Assembly: GCA_039995105.1 (NCBI GenBank)
Contig: CP146203.1
Location: 3,162,001 to 3,226,000, forward strand
DNA length: 64,000 bases
Reading direction: 5' to 3'
Source: Jonesiaceae bacterium BS-20
GTDB lineage: Bacteria > Actinomycetota > Actinomycetes > Actinomycetales > Cellulomonadaceae
The notes below the pieces were generated by a model. That model was not told the DNA's origin, did no database searches, and saw nothing but the letters and a program-made list of their open reading frames with translations. The translations under genes were made by a program, and so were the position numbers. Shown in pieces: positions 8,605 to 16,378 of this stretch; the stretch's first letter is position 1, and each line of letters opens with the position of its first letter.

Positions 8605-9120
8605 ATGGACTCCAACAACGATGTTGATTTCTTGACCGTGTACCTCTCTCCGAATTATTGCGATACAGCGGATACATTGGAGGACCTTGTCTATCATGCA
8701 AGTTCTGGCCTCTCCGGGGATCTGCTTAGTGATTTGCGGTGGTGGGCGCGGTCTTACCGTGACTTATTTGATGAGAATCAGGTGTGGAAATCCCCGGACC
8801 ACATGCGTGCGTTCAAGCAGACTGGGACTGCTCTTGCGCGGCGTATTGCTGATGAACTTGGCAGCGAGCATGAGGTTGAGTTTTGGCCGCTTCAAGAAGG
8901 TGAGCCAAGCTGTAGGTTCCATTCCGTCGGACCGGCCACCAACCCGCGAGCTGCCGCCGCGTTCAGTGGGCTAAAGCAAAGGTTGAGGGACGAGGAGGCC
9001 AAGAAGATGCGTCAAATTGAGATTGCTCTTGGTGAAGGTTTTCGCGGTAGTTTTGGCTGGTTCTCATCCGATTTGAACTCTGCCGCTACCAAGGACTTCG
9101 AGGGGCTGGGCGAAGAGTAG
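8605..9120 (+). CDS. hypothetical protein, second of two tandem paralogues
   Basis: A 171-residue soluble protein related to the product of the preceding gene, with a shared W-x-x-SY-x-D segment followed by WKSPDHMRAFKQTGTALARR and ADELGSEHEVEF. A GTG at 8572 would add 11 residues, but starting at ATG 8605 gives MDSNND, matching MNSNNA of the paralogue, so I prefer 8605. No recognised domain, signal peptide or membrane segment. The pair is convergent with the GntR operon, whose last gene ends four bases away. Confidence 0.7.
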   Translation: MDSNNDVDFLTVYLSPNYCDTADTLEDLVYHASSGLSGDLLSDLRWWARSYRDLFDENQVWKSPDHMRAFKQTGTALARRIADELGSEHEVEFWPLQEGEPSCRFHSVGPATNPRAAAAFSGLKQRLRDEEAKKMRQIEIALGEGFRGSFGWFSSDLNSAATKDFEGLGEE

Positions 9121-9123
9121 GTT

Positions 9124-9477
9124 CTAGTCCGGCCAGACTGCTCGCAGAATCCGTATCGCTTCTTCTAGGTCAATCTGTTTCTCTTTGCCTACTTGGGCAA
9201 GTTGGTTTGCGGCCGCTAGGACCTCTTTGGGGGTTTTCGATGCCTGAGCGCTGACCCGCGTGCCACTTCCGATCCGGGTAACCAAAAGTCCGTCACTTTC
9301 GAGGCTCTTGTAGACCTTGGCAACGGTTCCGGGGGCCACTCCTAAGTCGGCAGCTAGTTGGCGTACGGACGGCAAGCGCTGGTCTGCGATCAGTTTGCCT
9401 GCGGTGATGAGGCCCTTGATCTGGTCTTGAATCTGATCTGCGATAGGACGGCCGGACTCTTCCAACGAGATAATCAT
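9124..9477 (-). CDS. GntR family regulator, YtrA/YhcF type (no ligand domain)
   Basis: A 117-residue protein consisting of a GntR winged helix (SGRPIADQIQDQIKGLITAG, RLPSVRQLAADLGVAP, TVAKVYKSLESDGLLVTRIG) and a short helical tail, without FCD or UTRA effector domains. This is the compact YtrA-like architecture whose genes usually sit with membrane-protein or ABC genes that they repress. The ATG start at 9477 overlaps the stop of the upstream membrane-protein gene by ATGA; a longer reading frame to 9546 would run into that gene. It probably represses the three-gene operon through the palindrome at 11350-11375. Confidence 0.85.
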   Translation of the reverse strand: MIISLEESGRPIADQIQDQIKGLITAGKLIADQRLPSVRQLAADLGVAPGTVAKVYKSLESDGLLVTRIGSGTRVSAQASKTPKEVLAAANQLAQVGKEKQIDLEEAIRILRAVWPD

Positions 9478-10397
9478 GGCGCTACTGTCTGGTTGATGGT
9501 GCTGGACTTGGCGGTGAGAGCTGATACTAGAACCGCCCACCAGCACGCTAGGCCAAGGACCAAGCAGGTCAATGCGCCAGCTCTGAGCACTTGACCAAGG
9601 GAACTAAAAGAGGCGGCATAAGTAAACGTCTGATCACCTGTGTTGAACCAAGCTTTGAGAGCGGACGTCCCGGCAAGGGAACTAAACACGGTGGCCAGAT
9701 GAAGCAGGAGACCGCCCGAGCAAACCGTCAAAATATTGCGAATGCGTATAGTTCTCATCTTGCTGTCCGCCTCGGTGTCACTGGCCAAGGCCGGTCGCGA
9801 GATCACGGATACTCCCAAGAACGCAACGACAACTAGGCCGCCCATCAGGAGCAGGCTGGGGACTGAAAACCACCAACCGTAAATTCCTGTGCCAGCGCCT
9901 GAGACTTCCGAGGCGCGGAGGAAATAAGCGACATATCTGCCCTGCTCATCGGGACTTGAAGCAAGCCCGGCGATGAACGCAATCAAGGTTGATCCAAGTA
10001 TCAAGACTCCTGGCGTAGTGATCCAACGCCTTGAAGTAAAGGTTTGAAACCCGCGTGGAGCGAGAGCCGCGCTACCGGGTGGACCCGCGGTGGGGATCGG
10101 CAGAATGAGGAAAACCAACACGACAATGGTCAGTGAAAGCGGAAGCATGTGAACGAACGCCTGATAATAGAGGTGTCCGTCAGGGTCGGATGGAATGGGA
10201 AGTGGCAGTTGCCATCCGGGCCATGACCGTGTTGCGTACGCGATGATGTAGAAACTGGTCGCAACGAGCTGGCTCAGGACGGTAAGAAGGCGAACCTGTT
10301 TAGGGAGTTCCACCCGTTTATTGCGTTGAAGCAGCACGAATATGAGCGCGATGATGAGCCCGGCGGTGGCCGGGCCGTACTGAACCAGAAATTTCAT
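9474..10397 (-). CDS. multi-pass membrane protein, paralogue of the upstream gene
   Basis: A 307-residue integral membrane protein with about seven hydrophobic segments starting at residues 8-24. It is clearly paralogous to the product of 10394-11317: both carry (L/I)PIPT-x-G-x-PGSA in the middle, GLASSPD-x-(Q/K)GRYV, GWWFS(V/I)P and a final CWWAVL/MWWSVL-FSALT-like helix. I recognise no named transporter or enzyme family. Two stop-start overlaps (ATGA) join it to its paralogue upstream and to the GntR regulator downstream, so the three are one translationally coupled unit. The two paralogues may form a heterodimeric membrane complex. Confidence 0.8.
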   Translation of the reverse strand: MKFLVQYGPATAGLIIALIFVLLQRNKRVELPKQVRLLTVLSQLVATSFYIIAYATRSWPGWQLPLPIPSDPDGHLYYQAFVHMLPLSLTIVVLVFLILPIPTAGPPGSAALAPRGFQTFTSRRWITTPGVLILGSTLIAFIAGLASSPDEQGRYVAYFLRASEVSGAGTGIYGWWFSVPSLLLMGGLVVVAFLGVSVISRPALASDTEADSKMRTIRIRNILTVCSGGLLLHLATVFSSLAGTSALKAWFNTGDQTFTYAASFSSLGQVLRAGALTCLVLGLACWWAVLVSALTAKSSTINQTVAP

Positions 10398-11317
10398 GCT
10401 GGTACCGACTTAGTGGTCTGCAGGGACCGAGAGGTTAACGCGGAAAACAGGACAGACCACCACATTGCCATGCCAATGATCACTGCAGCGTACGAAGCGA
10501 CCGTGAGTGTGGGACCAAGGCTGGCAAAGGAGGAGCCGAAGCTAATTTCACCGGTATTAGATGCTTCGACACCTACTCGCAGTAGTGCGGTGCCGGCCAG
10601 TGATTGCAGAATTGCGCCAGTGTGTAGCAGGAGGCCGCCTGTGGCAACTTTCATAATATTGAGGATGCGTGCTGATCGACAGCATGCATCTTGGTGTGGA
10701 TCAGTCATAAGGGGTGGACGTGAGATTACGGTGAGGCCAGTTAGGACGAGAGCAGCAATTAGGGCGATCGTGATGAGGCAGGGTATGGAAAACCACCAGC
10801 CATAGATTTGGGCTGCACCTGCGGACTCAGAGGTAATCCAGATCTTGTAAGTGACATATCGCCCCTTGGAATCGGGACTCGAAGCAAGGCCTGCCAGCAC
10901 TGCGAGTACGCCAGCAGTAAACACCAAACTGGTTAGGGTTATGAGCCATGCGCGTGGTGTGAAGGTCAAGATGGTGCGTCGAGCGAGAACGGCGGACCCA
11001 GGTTCCCCCGGGGTGGGGATTGGAAAAATTAGTAGGAGAAGGGCCAACCCGCAAAGCACCAGCGGTCCAAGAAAGGAAACAACCCCAACGACCAAAGTGC
11101 CATTTTCGCCGAAAGAGGGAATCCAGCGCGGTGAGATGCTCCATGCATGGATAGCTATGATCCCTAGGAGTGCCACTGATAGGCCAATACCTGTGAGCAG
11201 GCGAGTGGACCCAGCCTGTACTACTTGCGTTTGCCGGCCTGCAAAGGTCATGATGAGCGCGACTATCAGTGCAGTGAGTGAGGGTCCGTACTGATACAGA
11301 AGGATTATTGTATGCAC
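10394..11317 (-). CDS. multi-pass membrane protein, first gene of GntR-controlled operon
   Basis: A 307-residue polytopic membrane protein with the same length and layout as its downstream paralogue. Shared marks are LIFPIPTPGEPGSAVLA, LAGLASSPDSKGRYVTY and IYGWWFSIPCL. The start is GTG at 11317 with a GGAG five bases upstream. The function is unrecognised: no ATP-binding, protease or kinase motif is visible. The operon order (membrane protein, membrane protein, YtrA-type GntR) recalls stress-response membrane operons of Gram-positive bacteria, but that is only an analogy. Confidence 0.8.
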   Translation of the reverse strand: MHTIILLYQYGPSLTALIVALIMTFAGRQTQVVQAGSTRLLTGIGLSVALLGIIAIHAWSISPRWIPSFGENGTLVVGVVSFLGPLVLCGLALLLLIFPIPTPGEPGSAVLARRTILTFTPRAWLITLTSLVFTAGVLAVLAGLASSPDSKGRYVTYKIWITSESAGAAQIYGWWFSIPCLITIALIAALVLTGLTVISRPPLMTDPHQDACCRSARILNIMKVATGGLLLHTGAILQSLAGTALLRVGVEASNTGEISFGSSFASLGPTLTVASYAAVIIGMAMWWSVLFSALTSRSLQTTKSVPA

Positions 11318-11341
11318 GACACTCCAATGTGTAGTGGTCCG

Positions 11342-11375
11342 ATACTACAAAGTGTGCCATAAGAGTGGCACACTT
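11342..11375 (-). promoter_or_regulatory. promoter -10 and palindromic operator of the GntR/membrane-protein operon
   Basis: A perfect inverted repeat, AAGTGTGCCA (11350-11359) and TGGCACACTT (11366-11375) around a 6-base centre, lies just upstream of TAGTAT (minus strand, 11347-11342), a plausible -10 about 25 bases before the GTG start. The position fits an operator covering the -35 region, most simply bound by the GntR protein of the same operon. Confidence 0.6.
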
Positions 11376-11467
11376 GCGTGGAGGTGAAGCCGGGCGCAGA
11401 GGGGTGAAGCTAAATGCCCGTAGGGTTGCCGCTCAGAGCCGGGCTGCGGGATCCGTTGCTGCCGGAG

Positions 11468-11632
11468 TTACCAATCGCGTGTGGCAATGAGCTCCTCAAC
11501 GTCATAGCCCTCGTATCCGTATGCCTGGGCGATTGTTGCAAAGTCGCCGGCAATGCATTCGCGCGCGACGGTCTCAATCTCGCTGTCCGCATTGTCGAAG
11601 TCGTGGTCAAGGATGGACAAGGATGGCGCCAT
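11468..11632 (-). CDS. possible small acidic protein downstream of abiEii-like gene
   Basis: A 54-residue frame beginning MAPSLSILDHDFDNADSEIE (cited in part) and ending EELIATRDW. Its acidic, helix-like composition looks more like protein than antisense noise. There is no visible ribosome site, and the open frame continues upstream into the end of the preceding gene, so it could also be a remnant. The 11318-11666 stretch holds otherwise only the operator and promoter of the membrane-protein operon. Confidence 0.3.
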   Translation of the reverse strand: MAPSLSILDHDFDNADSEIETVARECIAGDFATIAQAYGYEGYDVEELIATRDW

Positions 11633-11666
11633 ACAGTGCGCAGAAGCCCAATAATTGGAAATTGTT

Positions 11667-12524
11667 CTAGCCAGATTCTTTGACGCCACGACTGAAAATT
11701 GGATCGAGGATCGCTGCCACTCGGATAATTTGTTCGTCCAAGTTTTCCTCACAAACTGCTTCGAGTTTCTCTTTGCGCCGCCAAGCAGCCCACTTCGACT
11801 GCCCAACCGCTCCGTAGCCTTCTAGGAGTGGTGTGATCGGTTCTAGAGTAATGCCTCGATAGTCAGACACTGCTTGGGCAGCCGCCAGGAGTGATTCGGT
11901 GTCAAGACCAGCGCTACCGAGTGTGACGATGTCGACGTAATCCCGCCACCGAGTGCTCGTGATCCCACGCTCGAGAATTGTCACACCTTTCTCAGCAACT
12001 GTTGATTCTGGCGTATACCCAATGAGGGTGATAGGTTTGCCAAGAATTCTTTCGAGCGTTACCTCACGTGGTGCTGGAACAATTGGGTCACCAGTGGAAA
12101 TGTCCCACGCCACTGTGCCGCGCCAATGGCTGATCGCAACTTTTACGCGGACACGGATGCCCGGATACTCTGCACCATCGCGGATTTCCTGGACGGTGAG
12201 TGTGTCCAGGTTGAATTCAACCCCGTCATTAGTTTCTACCGCTGCGGCATCGCGAACAACGTTTGCAAGGTATTCGGACGAGACTTCTGCTCTAATCGCG
12301 TTTGAGTCAGCATCTTTAGTCGGTCGTCGCACACCGTATGCACCGAGCAGAAACCCACCCTTCAATACGAAATCGCCTGCATGGGGTGTGCGATTCAGCC
12401 GATCTAAGAATGATTCGAGTGCGTGCCGAATAAGGTACTCCTCCGTTGGTGCGGGGATACCGTGTCTTGCAGAAGCTGAGCGAGCTGCGGATTGAAGCTG
12501 CCGGTAAACATCGTTGCTGGTCAT
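11667..12524 (-). CDS. AbiEii-type nucleotidyltransferase toxin
   Basis: A 285-residue protein of the AbiEii/AbiGii toxin family (nucleotidyltransferase fold). The nucleotide-binding core is seen as DFVLKGGFLLGAYGVRRPTK followed by DADSN, the metal-binding acidic pair, and a RWRDYVDI segment typical of the family near residue 205. AbiEii-type toxins transfer nucleotides, in studied homologues to tRNA ends, and block growth unless the cognate AbiEi antitoxin is made. The start at ATG 12524 overlaps the antitoxin stop by ATGA. An upstream in-frame start at 12623 would overlap the antitoxin by 100 bases and add no family-like sequence. Confidence 0.85.
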   Translation of the reverse strand: MTSNDVYRQLQSAARSASARHGIPAPTEEYLIRHALESFLDRLNRTPHAGDFVLKGGFLLGAYGVRRPTKDADSNAIRAEVSSEYLANVVRDAAAVETNDGVEFNLDTLTVQEIRDGAEYPGIRVRVKVAISHWRGTVAWDISTGDPIVPAPREVTLERILGKPITLIGYTPESTVAEKGVTILERGITSTRWRDYVDIVTLGSAGLDTESLLAAAQAVSDYRGITLEPITPLLEGYGAVGQSKWAAWRRKEKLEAVCEENLDEQIIRVAAILDPIFSRGVKESG

Positions 12525-13069
12525 GTAAGAGCCTCTAGAACTTGCAGGAGTGGACCTTTGGCTCGTGGTAGTTTTCCGGCAATGGTCATTAGTGTGGCTG
12601 CCTTGCCGCCGAGACGGAGCCACTCTTTGGTTGCATCACGGGCTACTTCGTATCCGACTAGTGCTCGCAGGCGAAAGCAGTCAACTATTGTGCGCTCAGC
12701 GCTATACAGACCAATGCTTTGTGAGCTACCTGGAATTAGTACTTCGGTACGTCCGAGATCGAAAGTCGTCGAATCAAAGCGACGCCAGTGAATGGCGCTT
12801 TCGGTTACTGGCGCACGCGTGCCACGTGGAATTGCGATATTCAGAGCATCGGGAATTGCGTCCGTGAGATCGTAGTGTACGAGTGCAGAAAGTAGGCAAA
12901 TTGTTGCTTCTGGCCGTCGAGTTACTGCTTCGACTTGGTCCCAATCCATTGAGGGCGCATCCGCGGGCAAGTAGATACCTCGAGCAATGCGATCCCATTG
13001 ACCTTGAGCGTGTCCCCGATACAGGGCGCTGCGCTTCTCAGCGGCAGTCTTTGGTCTAAGAGCTTTCAA
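12521..13069 (-). CDS. AbiEi-type antitoxin / transcriptional repressor
   Basis: A 182-residue protein of the type IV AbiEi antitoxin family. It has an N-terminal winged-helix region (RSALYRGHAQGQWDRIARGI) and the C-terminal antitoxin domain, seen as CLLSALVHYDLTD, IAIPRGTRAP, and YSAERTIVDCFRLR. AbiEi proteins neutralise the toxin and repress their own promoter by binding inverted repeats. The start is TTG at 13069 with AGAGGGTGA six bases upstream. The gene leads the two-gene operon and is coupled to the toxin by ATGA. The inverted repeat at 13083-13128 is its likely operator. Confidence 0.83.
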   Translation of the reverse strand: MKALRPKTAAEKRSALYRGHAQGQWDRIARGIYLPADAPSMDWDQVEAVTRRPEATICLLSALVHYDLTDAIPDALNIAIPRGTRAPVTESAIHWRRFDSTTFDLGRTEVLIPGSSQSIGLYSAERTIVDCFRLRALVGYEVARDATKEWLRLGGKAATLMTIAGKLPRAKGPLLQVLEALT

Positions 13070-13082
13070 ATAATCACCCTCT

Positions 13083-13128
13083 GAAACGATTCGTATGCAG
13101 TTAATATTATCTGAGTACGATTCGTTTC
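13083..13128 (-). promoter_or_regulatory. inverted repeat and promoter of the abiE-like operon
   Basis: GAAACGATTCGTA (13083-13095) and TACGATTCGTTTC (13116-13128) form a 13-base inverted repeat with one mismatch. The 20-base spacer contains an AT-rich -10-like stretch on the minus strand (ATAATATTA). It lies just upstream of the ribosome site of the antitoxin gene. Paired inverted repeats bound by AbiEi are established for this family. Confidence 0.65.
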
Positions 13129-13384
13129 ACGAGAGATTTTTGGCCTAATTATTTTTAGTAATGACAGAACCAGTATTGGGGTCGAAGAAGAGGCTGCATA
13201 CCCGCTTGAGTTCACACACTCTAAGTAGAAGTGCTCTGCAGAGCTGCTGAAGTGAGGAATAAGATGAGCCAATGAGCGCTGAAAAATTGAAGGTCACGCT
13301 GGTTGATCCGTTTGCGAGGCTGGGAACCAACTGACCCAGAATCCCCGTCATTCCATGACCCATATTTTCGGCAGTGACTTCTTC
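13129..13384. other. intergenic stretch with a possible gene remnant
   Basis: No convincing gene in about 255 bases. A 20-codon frame on the plus strand from ATG 13272 (MSAEKLKVTLVDPFARLGTN) resembles the beginning of a protein that is then stopped, so it may be a leftover of a lost gene. The 72-codon minus-strand frame here has no ribosome site and no family-like features. Confidence 0.35.
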
Positions 13385-14059
13385 TTAAAAGCTGAGGCGG
13401 TTTCCAACCGACGCAATCCCCAACCAGGTGTGGCGGTTACCAGCCCAGCACCAGCCAACTTTGGGTGCGCCCTTATTTTCCTTGCCGTCGCGCCCGGTTC
13501 CGCCTGAGATCCACAAAGCAGGGGTGCGGGAATCTAGTTTCTTGCCCTTTGGCTTCCGTGAAGCAATCGTCATGAAACAGAAGTTGGGAACGAGCAGTTC
13601 TGGATATTGCAGTAGCCAACTGATGCCTTCACTCACCGTCATGGCGGTGCGCTCGCGCGAAGTAATCACTGGTAGAGCCTCATCTGGGCTCCAGTTGGAA
13701 AACTCATCTCCGCGGTCCACGCCATCCATGAGGTAAAGCGGTGACTCGGGGATTTCCATGCCCTTAAGTGGCACAAATTCAGCCAGATCGGTCATGTCCA
13801 CAACCACGAATCCGGGCTTGTTATTCAGCGTCAAGAGGGGAGCCAGGGTGGCTGCGGGGACCAGCTGAGGGGAAATCACCACAACGGGACTTGAGACTGA
13901 GGCATCGGAAAATTCTTTGCTACCCCCGGCAGGCGCGGGGACTAGCGCCCGAAACTCTGCTTCGGATATTCCCGCAAGGCTGTGAATGCCTAAGGAAACC
14001 AGTCTGTCCATCTGCTCGGCGATGGTCTTTGGGGCAGAAATGAGGGCGCTCGAAGTCAC
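13385..14059 (-). CDS. DUF5701-like hypothetical protein
   Basis: A 224-residue soluble protein. Its layout, an N-terminal segment with EQMDRLVSLGIHSLAGISEAEFRALV (cited in part), a central hydrophobic strand VVISPQLVP, LVDMTDL-like VVVDMTDLAEFVP, and a C-terminal KVGWCWAGNRHTWLGIASVG, matches my memory of the actinobacterial DUF5701 family, of unknown function. The start is placed at GTG 14059 because AAAGGA lies eight bases upstream; the ATG at 14170 would place the start inside the ROK gene's promoter region and add 37 unlikely residues. It is transcribed away from the ROK operon. Confidence 0.72.
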   Translation of the reverse strand: MTSSALISAPKTIAEQMDRLVSLGIHSLAGISEAEFRALVPAPAGGSKEFSDASVSSPVVVISPQLVPAATLAPLLTLNNKPGFVVVDMTDLAEFVPLKGMEIPESPLYLMDGVDRGDEFSNWSPDEALPVITSRERTAMTVSEGISWLLQYPELLVPNFCFMTIASRKPKGKKLDSRTPALWISGGTGRDGKENKGAPKVGWCWAGNRHTWLGIASVGNRLSF

Positions 14060-14157
14060 GGGCAAAATCCTTTGGTTGGGAACTGATCTCAACGGCCAAA
14101 GCCGTAAAAGTATTCCCGTCGTTTGAGGGAGACAGGCCTCCAAGTTTTCTGTGAGTG

Positions 14158-14204
14158 TTGACAACTTCATAATGCAGGGGTTAGTTTGGTACTAAATTTA
14201 GTAC
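14158..14204 (+). promoter_or_regulatory. promoter and palindromic operator of the ROK/alpha-glucoside operon
   Basis: TTGACA (14158-14163) is followed after 18 bases by a weak -10, TAGTTT (14182-14187). Overlapping the likely start of transcription is a perfect 16-base palindrome, GTACTAAATTTAGTAC (14189-14204), only about 20 bases from the ROK start codon. The site suits autorepression by the ROK regulator, with release by the transported sugar. Confidence 0.7.
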
Positions 14205-14225
14205 TGAACGAAGGGGTTGGTCTGC

Positions 14226-15443
14226 GTGGCAGTTACCGTCGCGTCATCAGGTGGAGATCTGGCTTCATCAGCGATCCTTGCTGTCTTGGGACGGCACGGC
14301 TCTCTTTCTCGTGCGGAGATTTCGCGGATGATCAATCTCAGCCCCGCGACAGTTACCCAGGTGACAAAGTCGCTGTTGAAGCGCAATCTCATTGAAGAGC
14401 TGGAAAGTGTGCCTTCAGCAGGAGGACGGCCAGCTCGGCTTATTGGTCTGGTGCAAGCCACCGGTGTGGCGATTGGTGTCAAAGTTGCAGCCAAGCTTGT
14501 GGAAATTGTTTCCGTAGGAATTGATGGCACTATTCTGAGCGCTCACTCCTACCCGTATGATGCGGCCGTTCAGGATGCATTCGAACGCCTTGCAGTTTTA
14601 CTCGAGGGGACGATTACGGAGCTGAGCACACAGATTCTTGGTGTAGGGGTCGGCGTTGCCGGCTCCGTGAACTCGCAAGACTCGGGCATCGTCGATGCCC
14701 CCACACTCGGGTGGAGCGATGCTCGGCTTGGGCCTTTCCTGCGTGAGCGTCTCCAAATTCCGGTCATCGTTGAGAATGACGTGAATGCGCTTGCCGTTGC
14801 GGAACGCTTGTATGGCACGGGCCAAACTTACTCGTCTTTCCTCACCATCACGATTGGACGAGGAATTGGTTGCGGCATGATCGTGAACGGTGAGCTGCAG
14901 CGTGGTGCGTTTGGCGGTGCCGGAGAAATTGGGCACCTCCCCACCAAGATTGATGGTCCCCTGTGTGACTGCGGTGCCCAAGGATGTCTGGAAACAATCG
15001 TTGGCCAAAAAGCACTTGAGTCGCAGGCTAGGGAGTTGGGGCTGATCACCGAGTCCAGTGGGCTCGATGCCGTACTCAGACTGGCCCAAGAAGGTAACGC
15101 CCAAGCAGAACAACTGTTTAAGTCCGCTGGAGTAGTTTTGGGCCGTGCGATAGCTGCGGTCGTTCACATCATCGACCCGCAAATCGTCGTCTTGCTCGGT
15201 GAAGGAATTGCCGCGTGGGAGTTTTGGCAGCCTGGATTCGAAAAGGGATTCCGCTCGGGCCAGTGGGCTACACGTAAAACGTTGCCGTACGTGGTTGAGC
15301 CTTGGGACGACGACAAATGGGCGCTGGGTGCGGCCGCTCTTGTCTTAGCTGCGCCGTTCGATGCCAGCAACACGGCAGGCGGTCAAGGACGCTTGGTCCG
15401 GGAACGCCTTGGAACCTCCGTTTCCGGGGAGATCAAAGCATGA
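14226..15443 (+). CDS. ROK family transcriptional regulator (NagC/XylR-like)
   Basis: A 405-residue protein with an N-terminal MarR-like winged helix (LSRAEISRMINLSPATVTQV) and a C-terminal ROK sugar-binding fold. The ROK zinc motif CDCGAQGCLE and the preceding GEIGH are intact, and PVIVENDVNALAVAE and TIGRGIGCG match the sugar and phosphate loops. I place the start at GTG 14226, nine bases after AAGGGG; a TTG three codons earlier is possible. It overlaps the first permease gene by ATGA. ROK regulators usually repress the sugar operon they head and let go on binding a sugar or sugar phosphate; the palindrome at 14189-14204 is the evident site. Confidence 0.92.
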   Translation: MAVTVASSGGDLASSAILAVLGRHGSLSRAEISRMINLSPATVTQVTKSLLKRNLIEELESVPSAGGRPARLIGLVQATGVAIGVKVAAKLVEIVSVGIDGTILSAHSYPYDAAVQDAFERLAVLLEGTITELSTQILGVGVGVAGSVNSQDSGIVDAPTLGWSDARLGPFLRERLQIPVIVENDVNALAVAERLYGTGQTYSSFLTITIGRGIGCGMIVNGELQRGAFGGAGEIGHLPTKIDGPLCDCGAQGCLETIVGQKALESQARELGLITESSGLDAVLRLAQEGNAQAEQLFKSAGVVLGRAIAAVVHIIDPQIVVLLGEGIAAWEFWQPGFEKGFRSGQWATRKTLPYVVEPWDDDKWALGAAALVLAAPFDASNTAGGQGRLVRERLGTSVSGEIKA

Positions 15444-16378
15444 GCGCCGCGTTGTTGGCTCCAACCTCGGAGCGCAGTGGGGTCAGTGTTGCGCCTAGGA
15501 AGGTAAAGGCAGACTGGAAGAAGATTTTCTGGATTACCTTCTTCTTATTGCCAAGCGCTATTCCGCTCGTAATCTTCGTGTTTCGCCCGATGATCAGTTC
15601 ACTGTGGATCTCCTTACACGAATGGAACCTCATCTCGGAGATGAAATGGGTAGGACTAGACAACTACGTCAAGTTGCTGACTGATGGGAAGACTTGGGAC
15701 GTATTAGGCAATACCCTCTTCTACATCGCAGGGTACTTGCCATTGGTCTACTTTGGTGGCCTGGGGCTGGCGGTCATGCTCAACCAAGCGATCAAAGGGC
15801 GGGCTTTCTTCAGGTCAGCCTACTTCTTACCCGTCGTAACCAGTTGGGTTGTAGTTGCACTCGTATGGCAGTGGCTACTAAACCCATCCAACGGTCTGAT
15901 CAATCAGATTCTTGGCTTCCTCAACCTACCGCAGCCGGGTTGGTGGACCGATCCCACTTGGGCGATGCCCTCAGTCATCCTGGCATCGGCTTGGAAAGAC
16001 TTGGGCTTTGTCATGGTGATCCTATTGGCTGGTCTCCAAGCGATCCCACGTGACGTTCTGGAAGCAGCACGTGTCGATGGCACGAATGCGTGGCAAAGAT
16101 TTTGGCGGATTACCTTTCCGCTCCTTTCCCCATCAACTTTTTTTGTTCTGGTTATCTCACTCATCAACGGGTTTCAAGTGTTTGATCAGGTCTACATGAT
16201 GACCGGAGGTGGACCGTCAGGTTCAAGCCAAGTGTTTGTGGGCCAAATCTATGACCTCACCTTCCGGTATGGAAGAGCAGGAGAAGCCAACGCACTGTCC
16301 TGGATCTTGTTCCTCCTCATCATGTTGGTAACCGCGTTCCAACTCGTTGGCCAGAAGAAATGGGTCACCAATGCCTAA
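15440..16378 (+). CDS. CUT1 sugar ABC transporter permease (MalF type)
   Basis: A 312-residue inner-membrane permease with six predicted helices and the EAA loop that docks the ATPase (EAARVDGTNAWQRFWRITFP). The N-terminal 30 residues are cytoplasmic and basic. It works with the second permease and the lipoprotein binding protein that follow. No ATPase gene lies in the operon, so a shared MsiK-like ATPase from elsewhere is expected. The ATG at 15440 overlaps the ROK stop codon. With GH15-like and GH31 enzymes downstream, the likely cargo is an alpha-linked oligosaccharide. Confidence 0.92.
   Translation: MSAALLAPTSERSGVSVAPRKVKADWKKIFWITFFLLPSAIPLVIFVFRPMISSLWISLHEWNLISEMKWVGLDNYVKLLTDGKTWDVLGNTLFYIAGYLPLVYFGGLGLAVMLNQAIKGRAFFRSAYFLPVVTSWVVVALVWQWLLNPSNGLINQILGFLNLPQPGWWTDPTWAMPSVILASAWKDLGFVMVILLAGLQAIPRDVLEAARVDGTNAWQRFWRITFPLLSPSTFFVLVISLINGFQVFDQVYMMTGGGPSGSSQVFVGQIYDLTFRYGRAGEANALSWILFLLIMLVTAFQLVGQKKWVTNA

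Noticed and set aside
13145-13363. A 72-codon minus-strand frame
   Set aside because: No ribosome site and no protein-like features; the only suggestive thing in the gap is a short truncated frame on the other strand.
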